From assembly GCF_002423035.1 (NCBI RefSeq), contig NZ_DIUM01000021.1:68813-132812 (forward strand): a stretch of DNA of 64,000 nucleotides, given 5' to 3'. The DNA is from Thiocapsa sp. UBA6158. Its GTDB lineage: Bacteria; Pseudomonadota; Gammaproteobacteria; Chromatiales; Chromatiaceae. The position numbers were made by a program, and so were the translations under genes. A model generated the notes under the pieces. That model did not search any database. It had not been told where the DNA came from and was given only the letters and a program-made list of their open reading frames with translations. Positions 27,759 to 37,121 of the stretch are shown here, one piece after another; the stretch's first letter is position 1, and each line of letters opens with the position of its first letter.

Positions 27759-27827
27759 GGGCAAAGCGCGGCGTGCCCAACTGCGTCCACTGATGCCGGC
27801 GCGGGTTGGGCACGCTGTGCTTTGCCC
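27759..27827. repeat. 69-bp palindromic intergenic element
   Basis: Two 23-base arms, 27759-27781 and 27805-27827, are inverted copies of each other at 21 of 23 positions (left arm begins GGGCAAAGC and ends GTGCCCAAC). The spacer is 23 bases. An outer pair, GGCATCA and TGATGCC, also exists nearby. It sits between the GNAT gene and the PIG-L/GT4 fusion gene and could act as a terminator or be a REP/MITE-type repeat. Confidence 0.7.
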
Positions 27828-27922
27828 AATCGACATGTTCATGTTGTTTTTGAAACGGTGCTAGGGCACAAGCGCACTCACGCCGACCCTTGTCGCGCTC
27901 CGATCCCGCCCCGAGCCATGCC

Positions 27923-29989
27923 ATGCAGCTGACCGAGATCCACTACATCCCCTATTCCGTCTCGCCCTTGTTCCCGGGGCCCTGGATCGTCTTCGCACCG
28001 CATCCGGACGACGAAACCTACGGGATGGGCGGAACCATCGCCGCCGCTCGCGCCGCCGGGATCCAGGTGCATGTCGTGGTGGTCACAGACGGGGCACTCG
28101 GCGGCGAGCCGGGGGATGACCTGATCGAGACCCGCGAGCGGGAGGTGCGCGCGGCTGTCGCGGTGCTCGGCGGTACATCCTTGACCTTCTGGCGCGCCCC
28201 GGATCGCGGATTGGTACCCGATGCGAACCGCATCGCAGCCGCAGAGGCCCTCCTGCTGGGACAGGCCGGGGGCACGGTCTTTTTTCCGTCTCCCGTCGAA
28301 CCCCATCCCGATCATCGCGCCACCTCGGTGCTGGTCTGGGAGGCGTTGCGCCGGTGCGGCTTCCCGGTCATGCCCGTGGCCTACGAGATCTCAGTACAGG
28401 GGCCCTGCAATCGGCTGATCGATGTCACGCCCTGGATCGAGGTCAAGCGTTGCGCGATGGCGGAATATCAATCGCAGGAGTCGGAGCGTCCCTACGCGCG
28501 TCGGATCCTCGCGCTCAACACCACGCGCTCCTGGTCGTTGCCCGACACGGTGGAGTTTGCCGAGGGCTTCAATGCCTTTCCGCTCGAGGATGCGCCCTTG
28601 GATGCGGTCCTGACGCGGCTTCGGCAACGTGATGCCGAGGGTGTCCGGATCGACACCGGCAGTGTGCCGAGCCCGGACGACGAGGACACGGAAATCGAGT
28701 CCCCGGAGCTGGAGCTGGCGCGGATCAAGGCGAGCCGCTCCTGGCGCTTGACCGAGCCTTTGCGTGCCCTGGCCCGCCGGCTGCGCGGCGAGACCAGGCC
28801 GCGGCCTACGCGCCCGACCGAGGCGGCGTCGCGCCCTATCCTCCTGATTGTGCTCGCGACGAATCATGTGGGCGGGGTGGAAACGCAAAGCCGGATCCGT
28901 TTTCAGGGCTTGGCTTCGCACTTTCGTCTCGTCGTACTGACGCACGAGGCTCTGCGGCCGCACTTCGCGGACCTATTGGCCCCAGAGACATCGAATCAGG
29001 CCATCGAGCTCGTGACCTTCGAGTCTTTCGGTCTCGTGAATCCATTCGATTACCGACCGGAGAACTTCCTGGCCTATGCGCGGGCGATCGCAATCGCGGC
29101 ACGCGAGACCGGTGCGTCGCTCCTCTACGGGGTGATGCACAATTCCACGCTCTACATGACGATCGCGTACTGGCGCCACTATCGCACACTGCGCGGCAGA
29201 CGCTTGATCGGAAGCCTGCACGGTTCGCTGCTCGGTTATTTCAAGCAGCGCGGACACGGCGCGAGCCTCACCGAGCGCGCCCTGATCCGGCTTGCATTGA
29301 AGACCTGCGACGTCGTGATCACGCCATCCGTCGGCGTCGGGCGCGAGCTGATCGAGCGATTCGGCGCCCGTCGGGCGCGGATCGCCAGCATCCACAACGG
29401 CGCCGACCTGGAACATATCTGCAGCCTCGGCGATCGTCCGCTGGCGTTCGAGAAGACACGGCCTTGGATCCTGACTTGCTGCCGGCTGGCCGATCAAAAG
29501 GACTTCAGGACGCTGATCGCCGCCTTCTCCCGAGTCGACATCGAGCCTTTGCCGCTCCTGGTCGTTGTGGGAGAGGGACCGATGCGCGGGCAGATCACGG
29601 CCTGGGCGGATGAGTACGGTGTCGGCGGGCGCCTTTACTTGGCGGGCTTTCAGGAAAATCCCTTCAATTGGATCCGGCACGCCGATCTCTTCGTGCTGTC
29701 GTCGCATTACGAGGGATTCGGCAACGTGCTCGTCGAGGCGATGGCCCTGGGCGTCCCTGTGGCGGCGAGTGATTGCCCTTGGGGGCCGGGTGAGATCATC
29801 GAGCCCGGAGAGAGCGGCGCACTCTTTCCGATCGGCGACGACGCGGCGCTGGCGCAGATTCTGAATCACTGGTTGGCCAAGCCATCCGAACGCGCACGAT
29901 TGGCCGAGGGAGCCCGGAAACGCGCGTCGGTGTTCTCGGCCGAACGGATGATCGAAAACTACAGGGCGCTGTTTCAGCGCCTGTCTTGA
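27923..29989 (+). CDS. Bifunctional PIG-L deacetylase / GT4 glycosyltransferase
   Basis: 688 residues from the ATG at 27923. Residues about 20-210 are a PIG-L/LmbE zinc deacetylase: APHPDDETYGMGGT supplies the His-Pro-Asp-Asp metal and catalytic residues, and PSPVEPHPDHRATS the second His pair. A linker of about 70 residues follows. The GT4 glycosyltransferase begins near residue 300 (LLIVLATNHVGGVETQSRI) and contains TPSVGVGRELIERFG, ILTCCRLADQKDF, LVVVGEGPMRGQI and HYEGFGNVLVEAMALGVPV (the E-x7-E motif). One chain could N-deacetylate a hexosamine and extend the glycan. Its 3' end overlaps the converging sulfotransferase gene by 16 bases. Confidence 0.87.
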   Translation: MQLTEIHYIPYSVSPLFPGPWIVFAPHPDDETYGMGGTIAAARAAGIQVHVVVVTDGALGGEPGDDLIETREREVRAAVAVLGGTSLTFWRAPDRGLVPDANRIAAAEALLLGQAGGTVFFPSPVEPHPDHRATSVLVWEALRRCGFPVMPVAYEISVQGPCNRLIDVTPWIEVKRCAMAEYQSQESERPYARRILALNTTRSWSLPDTVEFAEGFNAFPLEDAPLDAVLTRLRQRDAEGVRIDTGSVPSPDDEDTEIESPELELARIKASRSWRLTEPLRALARRLRGETRPRPTRPTEAASRPILLIVLATNHVGGVETQSRIRFQGLASHFRLVVLTHEALRPHFADLLAPETSNQAIELVTFESFGLVNPFDYRPENFLAYARAIAIAARETGASLLYGVMHNSTLYMTIAYWRHYRTLRGRRLIGSLHGSLLGYFKQRGHGASLTERALIRLALKTCDVVITPSVGVGRELIERFGARRARIASIHNGADLEHICSLGDRPLAFEKTRPWILTCCRLADQKDFRTLIAAFSRVDIEPLPLLVVVGEGPMRGQITAWADEYGVGGRLYLAGFQENPFNWIRHADLFVLSSHYEGFGNVLVEAMALGVPVAASDCPWGPGEIIEPGESGALFPIGDDAALAQILNHWLAKPSERARLAEGARKRASVFSAERMIENYRALFQRLS

Positions 29990-30621
29990 TGCTCCCCGGG
30001 CATGCCGATCGCTTCAACGCGCCCGCCGTTGGTCTCGGCGGAGATGTCGATCGTCTGGTTGCGCTTTCCCCAGAAACGAGGATCGAGCACGAAATCCGGC
30101 TTGACGAATTCGATCAGCTCCTCGATCCGGTCTCGATCGATATCGAAACACATGAAGCGATCGTAATCTCGAAAATGTGCCTTCGCGCGCTGCGTATGGC
30201 TCGCCCACTGGTCGCGCCAATACGGCTCCACCGCTTCAGGGGGCAGATTCAGTGCGGTGCAGATGCGCGATGCGAACAGGTAATGATTGAACCGGCTGCG
30301 AATCCAGTCGTCTTCGTTTCTGGTCTGTAGAATAAAGTAGGCATTCGGATATTCGGCGTGCAGCGCCTCGAAATACCGATTGCCTTCGATATAGTGCGTG
30401 TCGCTCAAGTATGTGAGATCGCTGTAGACGTCGGCATCGTCGAATCCAGCCAAGAGCGCCTTGCCCTCCAGGCTGTTCTTTTCCATGTTCACGGCCAGAT
30501 TCCATCCGTCGAGATTGTGGTGGTAGCTCTTGTAGCCGCTGCTCGCGAAGAGCTCGTGCAGTGATGTGGTTCCGGTCTTGTTGAAGCCGATGAAGAAGAC
30601 TTTCGGTTTGGCGTGTTCCAT
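29974..30621 (-). CDS. Sulfotransferase
   Basis: 215 residues beginning MEHAKPKVFFIGFNKTGTTSLHE. The GFNKTGTT stretch is the 5'-phosphosulfate-binding loop of PAPS-dependent sulfotransferases, and FILQTRNEDDWIRSR supplies the 3'-phosphate-binding Arg/Ser region. No membrane segment. The internal ATG at 30621 is chosen because the upstream in-frame extension is Arg/Pro-rich and runs into repeats. It converges on and overlaps the PIG-L/GT4 gene by 16 bases. It probably transfers sulfate to a sugar of the cluster's polysaccharide. Confidence 0.82.
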   Translation of the reverse strand: MEHAKPKVFFIGFNKTGTTSLHELFASSGYKSYHHNLDGWNLAVNMEKNSLEGKALLAGFDDADVYSDLTYLSDTHYIEGNRYFEALHAEYPNAYFILQTRNEDDWIRSRFNHYLFASRICTALNLPPEAVEPYWRDQWASHTQRAKAHFRDYDRFMCFDIDRDRIEELIEFVKPDFVLDPRFWGKRNQTIDISAETNGGRVEAIGMPGEHQDRR

Positions 30622-30653
30622 GACGATCTTCGGCAAATCTCGACGTTGGATGC

Positions 30654-30676
30654 TAAACCGCGCCCGGCGCGGTTCA
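30654..30676. repeat. Short palindrome with AACCGCG ends
   Basis: TAAACCGCGCC followed at once by CGGCGCGGTTCA. The ends match the 85-91 bp repeats found around the housekeeping genes (49374, 50035, 59470, 59578, 61771), but without the usual middle part. It lies in the leader of the sulfotransferase gene at 29974-30621. Confidence 0.5.
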
Positions 30677-30691
30677 GCCGTTTCCCCGGCA

Positions 30692-30776
30692 CCGTAGGGT
30701 GGACACGCGATAGGCGCAGTCCGCCGGCGCCGGCGCGGGGTGCGGTGGACTTCGCTATCGCTCGTCCAACCTACGG
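30692..30776. repeat. 85-bp palindromic repeat, copy A (GGTGGAC type)
   Basis: Inverted arms of about 33 bases: CCGTAGGGTGGACACGCGAT on the left and, reversed, CCGTAGGTTGGACGAGCGAT on the right. The GC-rich centre contains GCCGGCGCCGGC. A second copy lies at 41838-41920. The left arm of the minus strand codes for the last residues of the sulfotransferase ending at 30755. Confidence 0.75.
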
Positions 30777-31483
30777 GAAGGCGGTTCGAAGCGTCTCTTT
30801 GCAGCTTCGTACAAACGTCTATCCCACCGCGTTGCATGCATCAGCAGCTCGATCGTTTCCTCATCGAGATCCGCTGCCTTCGGGCGTTCGGTATTGCAGT
30901 TTTCGCGCCCAACCGCAAACCCCGTGTCCTTTCGACAAACAGTCCGGTGCAATCGGGCGAGCCCTGTGTGGATGGTGTCGACAAACAAGACGTCCGCGAA
31001 GTCTTCTTCGAGGTGCTGTAAGGCGATCTCGAGGTGCTCCGGCCCGCAGGTGCCGAAAGGAATGGGATGCAGGCCGCTGATCATCCGTACCATTTCGTTA
31101 TCACTTTGCAGGAAGAAGCCGCCTGTCAGGAATCCCCGAATATCCAGTCGGTTCTTCACGATCAGATCGTTTGCGGGGCCGGTAACGACATCGCGATAGA
31201 AATAGTAGAGCGAGAGGACTCGATCCACGGGTTCACGCATCAGCGTGACGTATTTCGAATGCTGAGGAAGCGCCTCATGCAGGCCATAATGGAAATGACC
31301 GTAGCCGAGACGGACCTTCACCTTTTCTTCGTCACTCCATGCCCGGAACTCGCTTTCGAGTATCCCGGGTGATTCGCCGTAGAGCAGAACCAGCTCTTCG
31401 GGCTCGAGCCAATCTTGAAGCAGTACACGAACGGATGTACCGGCGGTCTTTGGTATGTGTATAAACAGGAGTGTGTCTGTCAC
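30755..31483 (-). CDS. Sulfotransferase (sulfotransferase family 2-like)
   Basis: 242 residues from a GTG with AGAGGA eight bases upstream. The N-terminal LLFIHIPKTAGTSVR is the phosphosulfate loop of the family 2 / heparan-sulfate-type enzymes, and YVTLMREPVDRVLSLYYFYR is the 3'-phosphate-binding motif. It differs from the neighbour at 29974, so the cluster has two separate sulfotransferase types. The C-terminal residues RRLDER and the stop codon are encoded by an 85-bp intergenic palindrome, which suggests that the original end was replaced. It lies 25 bases after the giant glycosyltransferase gene and is probably cotranscribed with it. Confidence 0.83.
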   Translation of the reverse strand: MTDTLLFIHIPKTAGTSVRVLLQDWLEPEELVLLYGESPGILESEFRAWSDEEKVKVRLGYGHFHYGLHEALPQHSKYVTLMREPVDRVLSLYYFYRDVVTGPANDLIVKNRLDIRGFLTGGFFLQSDNEMVRMISGLHPIPFGTCGPEHLEIALQHLEEDFADVLFVDTIHTGLARLHRTVCRKDTGFAVGRENCNTERPKAADLDEETIELLMHATRWDRRLYEAAKRRFEPPSRRLDER

Positions 31484-31508
31484 GGATCGAGTCCTCTGCT
31501 GGTGTCGA

Positions 31509-34500
31509 TCAAGACGCGGCCTCGGACCGCTGATCCCGTGCCTGTTGTCGAGGGCTGCTTGTCAAATATTCCGCAATACGGCGCCCGACAACGGCGGGAG
31601 CGAGTTGGGCGCGCGCGGACATCCACGCCGCCCTGCCGATCGTCTCGTAGAGCTTGCGGTCGGCGCTGATTCGTCTCATTGCCGCCGCCGCTGCCTTCAG
31701 ATCAGGCTCTGCCCAGACGGCATCCTTGTCGTAGGGTCCCTGGTTCACTCCGATCTTGACCAGTCGATAGGGGATCAGCAGGCTATTGGCGTCGGTCATG
31801 AAGTCCGTGTTGCCGGAATAATTCGTGGCGATCACCGGTTTGCCGAGCCACATCGCCTCCGCGGGCGGAAGCCCGAAACCCTCTGCACGATGAAGGGAGA
31901 CCAGTACATCGCAACTCTGAAAGAGTCCGTTGGTCTCGCGGCGCGTCAGTACGCGATCGACAATCGTGATATTGGGTCGGTCGGCGATGCTCTTCAGGAG
32001 CGTTTCACGGGCTTCTTCATCGGCGTTGTTGACCTTCACGACAAGGTGGACATAGCGATCGAGCGGATCGAACGCACTTTTGAACGCATCAATGGCGCCC
32101 TGCGGATTCTTGCGCGCGACGATGCTGTGGACATCGAAGAGTGTCAGGTATATGAAGCGATCCTTCGGGAGATCGAAGAATTCGCGCCCCGGGAGATCGT
32201 GTGCGTCGACCGATACGGGGTTCGGGACGACTCGAACGGGCTTCTCGGTCAGGCGTTGGATGCCGCCGCGAACGTGCTCGGAAGCGACCCAAATCTCGTC
32301 GACCAAGTCGAAGGCGGGCGTCCAGCGTCGAGGAAACTCGGAGAGCTCCCAGGCCCAATAACCGATGGCGTAGCGTTCGTTGGGTAATTGGCTTGCCACG
32401 TCGTCCTTGACCGTCGGGAGCCAATCGGCATTGACGATGTAGAGCGATGTCGGGTAGCGGCCTTTGCCGGTTAAGCGGTGTGCGTATCGACGATCGCCGC
32501 AGCGCGACGGATTGCCGCGACGATAGTCGATCGCGTCGACGCAGAGTCCCGCCGAATCAAGCGAGGCCAGTATGCCCCGCGCCGCCTCGCCTAATCCCAT
32601 CTCGGCCGTAACATAAGCAATACAATTGATTCCGTCGGCGGGGCCATCGGCGGTGTGATTTTGATTCGCCTGCTTGTCATCCAAATCGTAGGCGATTCCG
32701 CAATCCCCGGAGGTTTTGACGAATTGTCGATGGTGGTAGCGATCTCCATGCTTCAGGGAATCTCCCCAGATGCTCCACATGCGTTTATCGTCATCCGGAC
32801 TCGGCTTATCTCCGCGGTGCACGCTCTCGTGATGGATCAAGCTGGTGTCGGCGACGACCAGGTTACGCAGACCGAGAGCACCGGCACGCAGGCAGAAATC
32901 CACATCGTTGTGCGTGATTGCAAAGGCCTCGTCGAAACCGCCGAGCGTGCCGAAGGCCGAGGTGCTCACCAGAATGCAGGCACCCGTGACCGCCGTGACC
33001 TCTCGCGTGACCCGATCGAGACGCTGATAGAGGGATGTCGCCGGCGGGAGCCGATGAAACCAGTGGCGCACCCCTCCGCCGTGGTCGACCAGGAACACGC
33101 CGTCATGCTGGATCTCTCCGGACGGATAGTACATGAGTGCGCCGACACAACCGACGCCGGGTCGGCCCGCATGGGAGACAAGCCAACCGAGCCATTCCGG
33201 ATCCGTGACTTCGATATCGTCGTTCAGAAAGAGCAGATAATCGCCGCGCGCCTCGCGGGCTCCTCGATTGTTGAGGCGTGCCCAGTTGAAGGGCTCGTTG
33301 CACTCGATGATTTTCAGACCGCGCTCCCGCAGCCATTGGATACCCTCCGGGAAGGCTCCGCGCCCGTTGTCGAGGATGATCAACTCATAGTCGGGATAGG
33401 TGGTGCGGCCGGTGATGCTCTCGATACAGGGAACGAGGTACTTGGGGTTGCCGGTCGTCGGGATGACGATCGAGACCTTCGGTGCTGGCCCGGGCAACGA
33501 CCACCGAATGCGGCGATGCTTGGTCTCGGGATCCTCGATCACCCTGGCCTCGGGATCCAGGTCCAGGATCCACGAAGCCGCCATCGCGCCGGCTTGAGGT
33601 GCTTCCGTTCCCTCGTTGGCGGGTTTTGACCACAGGACACGCGGAACATGTCGAACCTCGGCAGGTGCGCGTGTTGCGGTGAGTGCTTGTCGGTAGCGCC
33701 ACGCCGGATCGTTGTACAGACGAACCGCTTGCTCGTCGAGCCGCGCTGCGGGGATCAGCAGGCAGCCGGCGATGTAATCGCGCTGGAGCAGAAGGGTCGG
33801 TGACCAAGCGGGTTTGAGATTCGGCTCGATATGCAGATAACCCGCGTCGATCAGGTCGTGATCGCAGTAGACCAGATCCGGTGCGTCCCCCAGCGACTCC
33901 CGCACGAGGTAATAGATTGCGGTTTGACTGAGTCGTTCGCCTGCATCGAGCATCAGGATGTGATCCGCCGAGTTTCGCAGATCCGCCACGGCGGTATCCG
34001 GGCTAAAGACGCTGATGGAGAAGGGCGCAGCGGAGTTGAGCTCCGACCATGCGGGTACCATCCACGCCAGCGCCTCGGCGTTTCCGCTGCCCTGCTGTCC
34101 GGGCAGTAGGATGACACGCGCCGGCGGAACGACCTGGGATGCAAGATCGCCGAGAAGCTGCTCCGGAAAGCCAAGTCGGCACGATATGAGTGCCGTGACC
34201 CGAGCGGGGCTCTCCCGGTCGGAAAACCTCCTGGCCATAGCGCGAGCGTCGGAAGGGCTCGGCTGTTGTCGGAAATAGGCAAAATGCCAACGCATCCCGC
34301 GGTCTTCCACCACCAGATTGATGCGACGATTGAGCGAAGCGCCTGAAACCGATTGGAATGCAATCTCGACGACATGATCGCCGGGCTTGAGCCCCGAGAT
34401 GTCGAGCGTAATGTTGAACCCGCTTTTCAAGGTATCCGCCAGATCCGGATGTGCAGCCTGAACATCGGCTCGGTCCTGTGTTCGCTTGATGGCCATCCAC

Positions 34501-37121
34501 TCTTGTCCATCGATCAAGACCGATGCCTCGGTGATGCCGCCCCGGCCGATCATCCAGCCATGCAACGGCAGGATCTCGCTCCCGTAGACGGTATCTCCCT
34601 TCATGGAGTCCAGCCCGAGACGGACATCGTCGAGTGTGGGGTCCGCCGGACACGGTCTCCGACCTTCGGCTCTTCCGTGCAGGACGAAGTGGATGAGCGG
34701 GTTGAGTCCGGATGCGATGAGATCCGAGTTCTGCTCGAGATACCAGGATGTCCTGAAGCGGGGGTGCGGGTCGCGGCCTTCCCGATGACCCTGGGTCAGA
34801 AAATGGACGAACGGGTTGATCCCGCTGGCCGCGACATCTGGATTGTGCTCGAGATACCAATCTGAATTGAATAGCGGATGTGGGTCGAGACCCGCTGCGG
34901 CGCCGTGGTCGAGATAGTGAAGAATCGGATCCGTTTCCGATGTCTTGACCTCGGGGCATTGTCCCGAGTACCACGAGTAATCGAAGAGCGGATGGGGGTT
35001 CAGTCCTTCTCGATAGCCGACCGAGAGCCAGTGCTGCCATGGGTCATACCCGTCGATCAGGATCTCGGGGTAGCTGTGGGTGTACCAAGCCTCGTCGAAC
35101 AAACCTGAGTTCCGAATCCGTTTGATCCGGGCTTGCTGCACCCGCGCAGCCCTCCCCTTGAAGCGCACTGCGCGCCACACACGCTTGGCGAGCCGAATCA
35201 GATCCTGCGCTGCTTCGGGATGACGTCTTCCGATCGCCAGAACTCGATTTGAAACCGGCCAGAGTGGATTTTTATTGATTCCGATGATTCTGGATTCGAA
35301 CTTCGCTTTGATTGCAAGACAGGACTTATGCTGTCCCTGAATAGCCGCTAGTCTTGTTTCAAGGCGCGCGTTTACGAGTCGTTGATGTTTGGTTGACTCG
35401 AGGCGCTGAAGTCGTTCGTCGTTGAAAGCGGCCAGCTCGGCTTGCAACTGCTCGATGGTCTTACCGCGAGCGTTCAAGTCCGATTGTAGATTGCGAATGG
35501 CATGATCTCGCTCGGCCAGATGTCCACGGAGACCGCGGTCTTGTTCGGCCAAGTGTTCACGGAATACGCGATCTTGCTCGACCAATTGTCGGCGCAGATC
35601 GGCAATCTGGTCGGCGTCGGCCAGATGCTGATTGGCTCGATGGGTGATTGCGATGATTTGGCTGCTGGACCAACGCAGGCGCCACTTCGCGAACAGTGCC
35701 GATAAGCCTTCGGCGACCTTTGGATCTTCCGCTCTTACGCCGAAACCGCCGGATGTCGAAATTCGGTAGATTGCAGTGATCCGGTCGAGATGAACGAAAT
35801 CCGAGAGAGCATTGAGTTGGAGCCAGAAATCCCAATCCTCGTAGACGTCGAGTGTCTCGTCGAATCGCAACGACTCGGCAACGAGCTCTCGTGCGAAGAG
35901 GACCGCATGCATGGGTAGATAGTTCTGGGTCAGCAGCCGTGTCGGATCGAATGGCTCATTGAAGACATGAACGGTCTCCCAATCCTCGGACTGGGTTTGT
36001 CGTCGGCATGCGACACCCGCATAAGCGACCCGGCTGCTATTGTTTTCTTCCAAGACGCCGACGAGAGAGGCGACATGGTCGGGCAAAAACCAATCGTCGT
36101 CGTCCAGAAAGGCGATGTAGCATCCTGTTGCAGCCATCATCCCGACGTTTGCGGCCGCACCTCGGCCGAGGTGGCCTCCGGTCGATGCGATATGTAAGGG
36201 GAAACGGCCGCACCGGGGCTCGGACTGCAGGCGACCCCGGCCTTCGACATCGACCAGGATCACCTCGATGTGTCGGTAGGTCTGAGCAGCGATCGAATCG
36301 AGTGCCTCGGATAACTCGGGGCGATTCATGCTGCGGATGACGATGGAGACCAGGGGGCCGACGGGTGGTTGTTCGGTCCAGTTCTTCATGCGCTCCAACA
36401 TTCCGGCAATCGGCCGAAATAGCTCTTTTGCTTTGACGATCGTCATTCCTTCAGCTGCCTCGATTGCTCGGGGATGTCGACGTGCATGTGCGTTGCTCAA
36501 GTCGGACGTGTGTTCGCTCGGTGTTCGAACAGTCGGCAGCGAGCCCAAGCAGGCCATGGCCGCCTGCTTGACGTGGAAAACGGAGGTGATATCGATCAGG
36601 TGATTCGGCTCTGTTGATGCCGGAGGATCGTAGAAAATCAGCCCGCAGGTTGCAGGGATGCGGCGGATCGCCTCGCGCGCGACCAGGCCGAGCGTCGCGC
36701 GAATCTGATCCCGGTCGAGCGGAGATGGAGCGTATAGGAGTGTCGACCCGGTATCTTCCACGAGTCGCATCAGTCGCAAGACCAAGTGTTCGCCGTATTG
36801 GATGTCGGACGGCGACTCGTGCCAGAATATCGGCTCCAGACAGCCGAGCATGCCGGCCGCTTCATGACATTCGGATTCGAGTCTTCGGCTGGATGCACGG
36901 CTCATCGGCGGCTCAACCGCTGATCGACGGCCATCCGTGATTACGAGCACATGGACTTCATTCCCTGCTTCGGCGTGAAGGCGACAGGCTCCGCCGCAAC
37001 CGAAGACAGCGTCGCCGGGTTCCGCGGAGAGCACCAAAACCGGGCCTGAGCCGAAGCTGCCGACTGCTGAATCCTGAATCGAGGGAAGAAGCGAAATCGT
37101 ATTCATATCAATGGGTGGCAT
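31509..37121 (-). CDS. Giant multidomain glycosyltransferase: degenerate PIG-L, GT2, coiled coil, WY repeats, GT2-like modules, GT4
   Basis: 1870 residues. In order: a PIG-L-like domain (28-230) whose metal motif reads SAEPGDAVFG instead of HPDDE; GT2 module 1 (256-475; FLDDDDW); a heptad-rich coiled coil (about 500-600; EQDRVFREHLAEQDRGLRGHL); and four WY-type repeats of 38-40 residues (674-823; for example DWYLEHNPDVAASGINPFVHF). Then come a beta-sandwich segment (835-945), a GT2-like module without an obvious intact DxD (970-1215), a GT2 module (from about 1235; KVSIVIPTTGNPKY, FLNDDIEV), and a C-terminal GT4 module (about 1545-1850; EGFGLPPAEAMWLGKPV). Such chains act as multi-step polymer assembly enzymes at the membrane. 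The adjoining sulfotransferase and ABC exporter support a polysaccharide role. The domain list is firm; the order of sugars is unknown. Confidence 0.85.
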   Translation of the reverse strand: MPPIDMNTISLLPSIQDSAVGSFGSGPVLVLSAEPGDAVFGCGGACRLHAEAGNEVHVLVITDGRRSAVEPPMSRASSRRLESECHEAAGMLGCLEPIFWHESPSDIQYGEHLVLRLMRLVEDTGSTLLYAPSPLDRDQIRATLGLVAREAIRRIPATCGLIFYDPPASTEPNHLIDITSVFHVKQAAMACLGSLPTVRTPSEHTSDLSNAHARRHPRAIEAAEGMTIVKAKELFRPIAGMLERMKNWTEQPPVGPLVSIVIRSMNRPELSEALDSIAAQTYRHIEVILVDVEGRGRLQSEPRCGRFPLHIASTGGHLGRGAAANVGMMAATGCYIAFLDDDDWFLPDHVASLVGVLEENNSSRVAYAGVACRRQTQSEDWETVHVFNEPFDPTRLLTQNYLPMHAVLFARELVAESLRFDETLDVYEDWDFWLQLNALSDFVHLDRITAIYRISTSGGFGVRAEDPKVAEGLSALFAKWRLRWSSSQIIAITHRANQHLADADQIADLRRQLVEQDRVFREHLAEQDRGLRGHLAERDHAIRNLQSDLNARGKTIEQLQAELAAFNDERLQRLESTKHQRLVNARLETRLAAIQGQHKSCLAIKAKFESRIIGINKNPLWPVSNRVLAIGRRHPEAAQDLIRLAKRVWRAVRFKGRAARVQQARIKRIRNSGLFDEAWYTHSYPEILIDGYDPWQHWLSVGYREGLNPHPLFDYSWYSGQCPEVKTSETDPILHYLDHGAAAGLDPHPLFNSDWYLEHNPDVAASGINPFVHFLTQGHREGRDPHPRFRTSWYLEQNSDLIASGLNPLIHFVLHGRAEGRRPCPADPTLDDVRLGLDSMKGDTVYGSEILPLHGWMIGRGGITEASVLIDGQEWMAIKRTQDRADVQAAHPDLADTLKSGFNITLDISGLKPGDHVVEIAFQSVSGASLNRRINLVVEDRGMRWHFAYFRQQPSPSDARAMARRFSDRESPARVTALISCRLGFPEQLLGDLASQVVPPARVILLPGQQGSGNAEALAWMVPAWSELNSAAPFSISVFSPDTAVADLRNSADHILMLDAGERLSQTAIYYLVRESLGDAPDLVYCDHDLIDAGYLHIEPNLKPAWSPTLLLQRDYIAGCLLIPAARLDEQAVRLYNDPAWRYRQALTATRAPAEVRHVPRVLWSKPANEGTEAPQAGAMAASWILDLDPEARVIEDPETKHRRIRWSLPGPAPKVSIVIPTTGNPKYLVPCIESITGRTTYPDYELIILDNGRGAFPEGIQWLRERGLKIIECNEPFNWARLNNRGAREARGDYLLFLNDDIEVTDPEWLGWLVSHAGRPGVGCVGALMYYPSGEIQHDGVFLVDHGGGVRHWFHRLPPATSLYQRLDRVTREVTAVTGACILVSTSAFGTLGGFDEAFAITHNDVDFCLRAGALGLRNLVVADTSLIHHESVHRGDKPSPDDDKRMWSIWGDSLKHGDRYHHRQFVKTSGDCGIAYDLDDKQANQNHTADGPADGINCIAYVTAEMGLGEAARGILASLDSAGLCVDAIDYRRGNPSRCGDRRYAHRLTGKGRYPTSLYIVNADWLPTVKDDVASQLPNERYAIGYWAWELSEFPRRWTPAFDLVDEIWVASEHVRGGIQRLTEKPVRVVPNPVSVDAHDLPGREFFDLPKDRFIYLTLFDVHSIVARKNPQGAIDAFKSAFDPLDRYVHLVVKVNNADEEARETLLKSIADRPNITIVDRVLTRRETNGLFQSCDVLVSLHRAEGFGLPPAEAMWLGKPVIATNYSGNTDFMTDANSLLIPYRLVKIGVNQGPYDKDAVWAEPDLKAAAAAMRRISADRKLYETIGRAAWMSARAQLAPAVVGRRIAEYLTSSPRQQARDQRSEAAS

